The notes under the pieces are model-generated. The model was not told the DNA's origin. It was given only the letters and a program-made list of their open reading frames with translations, and did not search any database. From Glomus cerebriforme (lineage: Eukaryota; Glomeromycota; Glomeromycetes; Glomerales; Glomeraceae): DNA of 64,000 bases. Every line of letters starts with the position of its first letter. Position 1 is the first letter of the stretch. The position numbers were made by a program, and so were the translations under genes. Shown here in pieces: positions 58,793 through 64,000 of this stretch. Location of the stretch: the NCBI GenBank assembly GCA_003550305.1, contig QKYT01000024.1:75512-139511 (forward strand), read 5' to 3'.

Positions 58793-60321
58793 TTTATTTA
58801 CTTTTTTTTTTTTAAATAAAATAAAGGTGGTTTAATGGACAGTTTTATGATGCTTTAAATACTTTTTTTTTTCGTCCATATTTATTGAGATAGATAAATC
58901 GATTATAAAAAGCCGTTTGTTTTTTTTTGATTGATTATTATATTATTTGTTGGTCTTTTTTGGTATTTAAACCGCAAAAAACAAATTTCATGTCTTTTAT
59001 CTTTTTGGAATTCGATCTGCAATTGACTTCTAAAAGACTTTATATTTTTATTATGCAGTTTATGCTATCAGTAATATCTGATTTATAAAAAGTTTATTTA
59101 CGGAGAACGGAGATATAGAAGATGGGCTAAAGAATTAAAAAAGATATTTAAAATCCAATTTTCAAGATAAGATAACAATCATCATAATACCATGATTAAT
59201 GTTAAACCAACACTCCTATAATGTACAGTATACATTATACAGTGAAATTTTAGGACCGATCCATGTATCACTCAACGCTAATAATTAAATGAGACCGTTT
59301 ATTATATATTAAATAAATTAAAAGATAAAGTTTAAATATAAATTTTAGAATCTCATTTCCACAAGTAATTTATTTAATTTATTTATGAATAGTTGAATAA
59401 TTTTATTTTTATATTCTATAAAATATTTTAGTAATAGTATATATAATTATTTGGGTTGATATATAAATAAATATGGAAAATAATCTTTACCCGTATTGAA
59501 TTCAACCTTTAAGAGTCATTTATACAGAATCTGATAAGAGCCTTAAAATAAACGTTTGAAAAAAATAGATATTTACAAAGGATAGTCTTTTCGAATATTA
59601 AGATATGAACAAATTTGGAAGGCGCGTTTTTTTAAAAAAAAAAAATCCTATGTATTAGCTCTAGCAAATTCGATTTAATATTTATATTTATTGTCTCATA
59701 TTTTTCATATTGTATGAGAATGAGAGTTTTGTCAATAAATTTGATATATTAAAATTATTAAAATAATTATTAATAGGAATTTTTTGGAAATTTTTAAATT
59801 AGTCAAATTCTCACTTTATATTATATTCATTTATTATATCGAAATTAATAATTCTATAATTTATGACTAATTATCCTACAGCCAAATAGGATCATGCTTT
59901 TTTTTATCGTGCTGATATTATTAAACTACAATTGCATAATTATTATTGATATTTTTGACGTTATTTCTAAAAATAATATGATAAGTAAAAAGAAATAAAG
60001 AAAAAAGTAAAAGAATGCGTCACGAACAGTTTGATAGGGATTTAAAATATCATCTCTATCAAATAACTAATATTTATGTAATCCACAATTTATTAAATTT
60101 TCCTTTGATTAAATATAAACTCTATATTGTTAATGAGATGCTTTATAAAGTACTAAACCAAATGGTATATAAACTAACACTTAGATGAATAGATGAGAAA
60201 TAATAAATATTAAATGTTTAACGAAAAAATATCTTGCCAAAGTATTCGGAAATTAAGGTACGTGTTTATTATGAAAAAAAAAGCAATTAAATAATAAAAT
60301 ATTTAATAGAAAGTGTATGAT
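58793..60321. other. AT-rich intergenic DNA
   Basis: No gene seen apart from the shared upstream element near 58842-58860. Confidence 0.35.
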
Positions 60322-60534
60322 TTAGTAGAAAGAAGATAATCCATTAAATAGTTGGTTCGCAAATGAATTACTATTTATATTTTGTGGAGGAAAATTTGTC
60401 AACGTATCATTATTATTAATCCGTACACGTATTTGATTCATAATTTGTCGCTTTTGACGTCGAATTTGTAGTATTTGATGACCTTGAGATGTTTTATAAT
60501 TATTTGAAAAAGGTATTTTTGTATATGGATCCAT
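60322..60534 (-). CDS. Tiny basic protein, family member 2
   Basis: 70 aa, start MDPYTKIPFSNNYKTSQGHQ, then a basic stretch (LQIRRQKRQIMNQIRVRI) and the shared end FPPQNINSNSFANQLFNGLS followed by SFY and stop. Same strand as member 1, 1.7 kb away. About 50-70 bp upstream of the ATG the coding strand carries ATTTAAAAAGCATCATAAAT, the same element as before member 1. Function unknown. Confidence 0.55.
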   Translation of the reverse strand: MDPYTKIPFSNNYKTSQGHQILQIRRQKRQIMNQIRVRINNNDTLTNFPPQNINSNSFANQLFNGLSSFY

Positions 60535-60782
60535 TAAAATGTGAAGTTTCTCATATAACCAGTGTCTTAATGATGAATGAAAATGATTTATGATGCTTTT
60601 TAAATTTTTTTTTTTTTTTTGCTGTTGTTAATCTGTGTTCAAAATCCAGATTCATGATAAAAGGATAAACCTTAAAAGAATGACATTTTTGCCATCAATA
60701 GCCGCATATATAGTAATATTTAATATTTGTGAAATTCGAAAAATTTAAACCGTCGATCTTATTTTAAAAGGAAAATTTTAAA

Positions 60783-60974
60783 ATGACTATAAATAGAAAT
60801 GGAAAAAAAGTTGTTTCAAATACAAATTATAGTATCTGTACACATTTATTAAATTCTCTCGCTTTAATAATAATCTACTTAATATGGAGTTTATCTGTTT
60901 TAATTTTAATAGGATTAAGGTTAGGGATCGAATGTTGGTCCGTTACGCCCATAATTAAAATCAATACAGTATAA
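60783..60974 (+). CDS. Hypothetical small membrane protein
   Basis: 63 aa with a basic N-terminus (MTINRNGKKVVSNTNYSI) and one long hydrophobic stretch (LLNSLALIIIYLIWSLSVLI) ending near a Cys-Trp pair. It starts at an ATG 248 bp from, and divergent to, the tiny basic gene at 60322-60534. No homologue recognised. It could be a chance ORF in AT-rich DNA. Confidence 0.25.
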   Translation: MTINRNGKKVVSNTNYSICTHLLNSLALIIIYLIWSLSVLILIGLRLGIECWSVTPIIKINTV

Positions 60975-61329
60975 CAACAATACCTAATTTAGAGAATTAA
61001 GCGAAAATTATTAACTATATTATTTGGATTTTAAAAATCAGTAACAAATACCATTGTATTAAATAAACGCAGTATTATAATTATAAATTGACGATATGGA
61101 AGATAGTATTCCTTTTAGAATATTCAATTGATACAGCAGAAATTCATAAAAAAAAACTTGAAAAATTATTATAACTAAAATTTAAAGTATTTTTTTATAA
61201 AAACAGCGCCTTTCTTTTACTGCGTCATTTATGAATTCGAATGTTTAAAAGAATTAATTCTCATTAATCAATTACTTTTAAAAAATCTTGTTTATTTAGT
61301 AATTAGAATGGTTCTTTTATTCTTCATAA

Positions 61330-61690
61330 ACTTTGTGTTTGTTTTATTTTTTATATTTTTTTTATTTTAACCACGCACATATACACTACTTTGATTTAAT
61401 TGCATCATTCAGCATTCAGTTTATTTTGAACGATATACTTTTATCACAACTGAGAAAGTATAATCCCAAAGAAATCAAAATCGTATTGTGCAAATTCAAC
61501 AGAGATTTGACTCAGAAAACAAATGCATCTTTCCTCAGGATAACAATAAGATGATAGGCTCAATTAATGCCAGGCTTTCGGAATTGGAGTTGTTCTGAGA
61601 AAATTCAGAGCTAACAATAAGAAGCTGATCGTATCTGTCAAAGAACGAACGAAAAATGCCATCTTAATGAGAATTCATGATAAAATAAGT
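61330..61690 (+). pseudogene. Coiled-coil coding remnant
   Basis: Two adjacent frames read as protein-like pieces: LRKYNPKEIKIVLCKFNRDL, and in the next frame QQRFDSENKCIFPQDNNKMI then GSINARLSELE, with stops between. The pattern of charged heptads and the frameshift suggest the relic of a repetitive coiled-coil gene. No complete gene. Confidence 0.3.
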
Positions 61691-62903
61691 AATGATGTTT
61701 AAATGCATATGATATTGGAATCTTTTTTGTATATTTTGTTACGGATTTACACAATTTAGTGGTTTCTTTTTCTATTATGTTTCCAATCGGACTGGTTCTG
61801 TTTTAGTTTATTATAGTAATTCAAGGAAACATATACATTATATGGTATTACTAATATTTTCTGTAGTTCAATATTACTGAATGTATACTAATCAGTACCG
61901 TATCCTTCCGATTTTAAGCACCACATTTTTAAAGGAAAATTTTCACTAAAGTTCAGGATGGTATACTTAAGAAAAAATTTTTTTTTTGTACTCCATAATA
62001 AATACTGTAATAATCCAATTTACCCCATTTTTCACACATAAAAGTTCAAAGTTTAAATAAAATATAAAATATAATAAATTTTTTTTTTCAAATTTGGAGG
62101 TGGAGGTGGAGCTTATTTTTGTTTTCCAAGTTTTTGTGCCAAAAGTTCCAGTGGTGCTTAAAATCGGGTGGTGTTTAATATCGGAGGGATATGGTAATCA
62201 CAAGAAGTTATATCATATATTAGGTTGTGAACATTTGGATTTGGATCGGTTCTTACTTCTTATCAATAGAATATTACCCATGTTTGAACAGAAATTTCCT
62301 CCAAGAATCTCATTATGAGATCATTCAAAATTTAAAATTAGAAAAAGAAAAGATTGCTATTTAAAGTTAAAAGGTTTCCTTATACAAAATAATCAACTTT
62401 CTAACATAGTATTAATATATTAAATGAAATTTATAAATATTATCTTATTGAATTCATTAAAGATAAGAGAAGGTATAATAATCCCGATTATTCATAGTAT
62501 TGATGGTTACGCAATAGCATAGACTGTGTTGCCATCTAAAAAAAAAGTATTATTTTTAGTTAAGTCAAACATAACTCCTATAAAAAGATTGATCATTATA
62601 CTGTAGGATATTTTTTTTGAACAAAGTTATGAATATAGATATGAATGATAAGTGATTAAAGAGTATATGTGTAAAAATAGCAGTAATATTTATATATTAA
62701 TTATTTCATTGATAGTGATTGGAAATGAAAATGGTATCACCAAAAAGGCAAAAATGATGGTTAATTTCATTGGTTTGTGACAGAATTTTGGGATTAATTT
62801 TTTAAAGAATATAAAAAGCCTGAGAGATCAATTATAATTAAAAAAAAAATATACTTTTATTCTCTTATAATAAAATAGATAATTTTCACAATTAGAAATA
62901 AAT
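61691..62903. other. AT-rich intergenic DNA with a weak ORF
   Basis: The ORF at 62094-62318 has only a TTG start and no family pattern. A TATA-like AATATAAAAAGCCTGAG at about 62809-62825 lies some 80-95 bp before the small gene at 62904. Confidence 0.35.
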
Positions 62904-63092
62904 ATGAAAACGAGGAATGATAACATACAAAATAAACTATTTAAAAGAAGGCGACGAACTTTTCTAAGGAATCAAATGTATCGAAGACTTGAATTGAATA
63001 ATGATTCATTAAGTAGATTCAAAAATCTTTCTCGGCAAAAAACAGATGATCTATTTGTAAATCAACTTTTTAATGGATCTACTTTCTATTAA
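62904..63092 (+). CDS. Tiny basic protein, family member 3
   Basis: 62 aa, start MKTRNDNIQNKLFKRRRRTF, opposite strand to members 1 and 2. It keeps the family end SRQKTDDLFVNQLFNGSTFY and a basic N-terminal half (RRRRTFLRNQMYRRLELNND). It is more diverged in DNA than members 1 and 2, yet the NQLFNG..FY end is retained. Function unknown. Confidence 0.5.
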   Translation: MKTRNDNIQNKLFKRRRRTFLRNQMYRRLELNNDSLSRFKNLSRQKTDDLFVNQLFNGSTFY

Positions 63093-63910
63093 ATTAAAAA
63101 AAAAACATTTTCTTCAAACATTTTCTTATACTTTTTTGTTTTAAAAACTGACTTCTTTACATTGACAAGAAGTCTTTTCATTTAAACCTTCATATTTATA
63201 ACTTATTGATAAGAAATTCATTTCACATATTCGGTTGAATATTCCAGAATATATCCAATCTTTTCGAAAAAAAAATATCTCCGATATGTACAGTAAATAT
63301 TTTCTTCCAGGATCCTTTAATAATTATACTGTATATGCGGAAATAAGACGTCAACAGTGTATAGGACATCCGAAAGATCGAACCTTAAAAATCGATCATT
63401 ATCTTTTCAGATATGCAACCCAAATTCTTGATCATTTGTAAACTAAAACTATTTCTGTAATGCAATAGTTTATAATCGGTGTAAATGTGCATTAGATATT
63501 AAAAAAAAATGGACGATGTTTTAAAACCTTGATAGAACAGATTTTTTTTTCAATAATATTTCAGATTCTTCATTATTTTAGGTTACAGTACGACTTACAG
63601 ACACTGATATAAAATTAACCTACACCATTTTACCGACCGACTTCCATTTCGAATGAATTGACATTTGACAATGCAGCGTGATGATAGTTTACAAATATGG
63701 TCCACTAGCTGCGCCTATTACTGCGCCTACATAAAATTAACTTTATATCATTGTATAATTAGGGTAAAAAATAAAATAAAAAAAAATAGACATTTTTATT
63801 TTAATAAAATTGACGAAACAAAAGGATTGATTTATTTTACATGAGAAAAATGGAGATAGGAACATTTAAAACACATATTAATCATACACGCTCTCTTTTT
63901 GAATCATTGC
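63093..63910. other. Intergenic region with a short unassigned ORF
   Basis: An open frame with ATG at 63286 runs to 63441 (MYSKYFLPGSFNNYTVYAEI, RRQQCIGHPKDRTLKIDHYL). Its codon use is less AT-skewed than its surroundings, so it could be a small gene or a remnant; no family recognised. The rest is AT-rich. Confidence 0.3.
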
Positions 63911-64000
63911 TTAACTAAGTTTAGTATTAACCGATTTTGTAAAGATGGTTGTTTTTTCATTAAATTCCTCTGCTTCTTCGATTTGTTTATAAATTTCACT
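63911..64000 (-). CDS. 3' end of a gene leaving the right edge (partial)
   Basis: On the minus strand the last 90 bases of the window are open and end in TAA at 63913-63911. The tail reads SEIYKQIEEAEEFNEKTTIF then TKSVNTKLS. The helical, charged character looks like real coding sequence. Identity cannot be judged from 29 residues. Confidence 0.4.
   Translation of the reverse strand, partial: SEIYKQIEEAEEFNEKTTIFTKSVNTKLS

Noticed and set aside
62094..62318. 74-residue ORF starting at TTG
   Set aside because: No ATG, no domain pattern and no related copy in the window.

Overview
The window is nuclear DNA of an early-diverging fungus. It is very AT-rich, with short (mostly 60-150 nt) GT-AG introns, large tracts of decayed transposable elements, and fungal housekeeping genes. 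An N gap, isolated Ns, relics of a BTB protein and of TE-derived ORFs, an F-box protein of an expanded type, and the overall composition fit an arbuscular mycorrhizal fungus (Glomeromycotina, Rhizophagus-like). That assignment is inference; no species marker is present.

Layout. 1-4050: AT-rich repeats, including a foldback element (about 841-1645) and a short MITE (2968-3190). 4052-6114 (+): PA-TM-RING ubiquitin ligase. 7981-9504 (+): Cdk1-type kinase with a PCTAMRE helix. 10518-13465 (-): trehalose-6-phosphate synthase fused to a phosphatase domain. 14704-16670 (+): RNA polymerase III subunit RPC4. 16671-35690: about 19 kb of repeats with no intact gene. It holds foldbacks, two copies of a MITE with a CGCCATGGCG-bearing terminus, a TIR element carrying a tandem array whose units look like small exons, a Tc1/mariner relic, a multi-exon pseudogene inside a larger TIR-like element, and an assembly gap. 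35694-38411 (+): MYST histone acetyltransferase. 39148-41060 (+): casein kinase II alpha. 41419-41891 (-): GSKIP-domain protein. 42697-46238 (+): ACF1/ITC1-type ISWI partner. 46790-48488 (-): protoporphyrinogen oxidase. 48615-50210 (-): F-box protein. 51354-56555 (+): full-length ABCC transporter. 56556-64000: AT-rich, gene-poor tail with a BTB relic, three paralogous tiny basic ORFs, and the 3' end of a gene leaving the right edge.

The genes are ordinary single-copy eukaryotic functions: cell cycle, trehalose, Pol III, chromatin, CK2, heme and export. They do not form a cluster. Exon models were built by hand from splice consensus, reading phase and family alignment; every multi-exon model given closes in frame. 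The least explained parts are the splice-signal-bearing tandem array, the dispersed CACGTG-containing terminal repeats, and the tiny-protein family at 58.6-63.1 kb.
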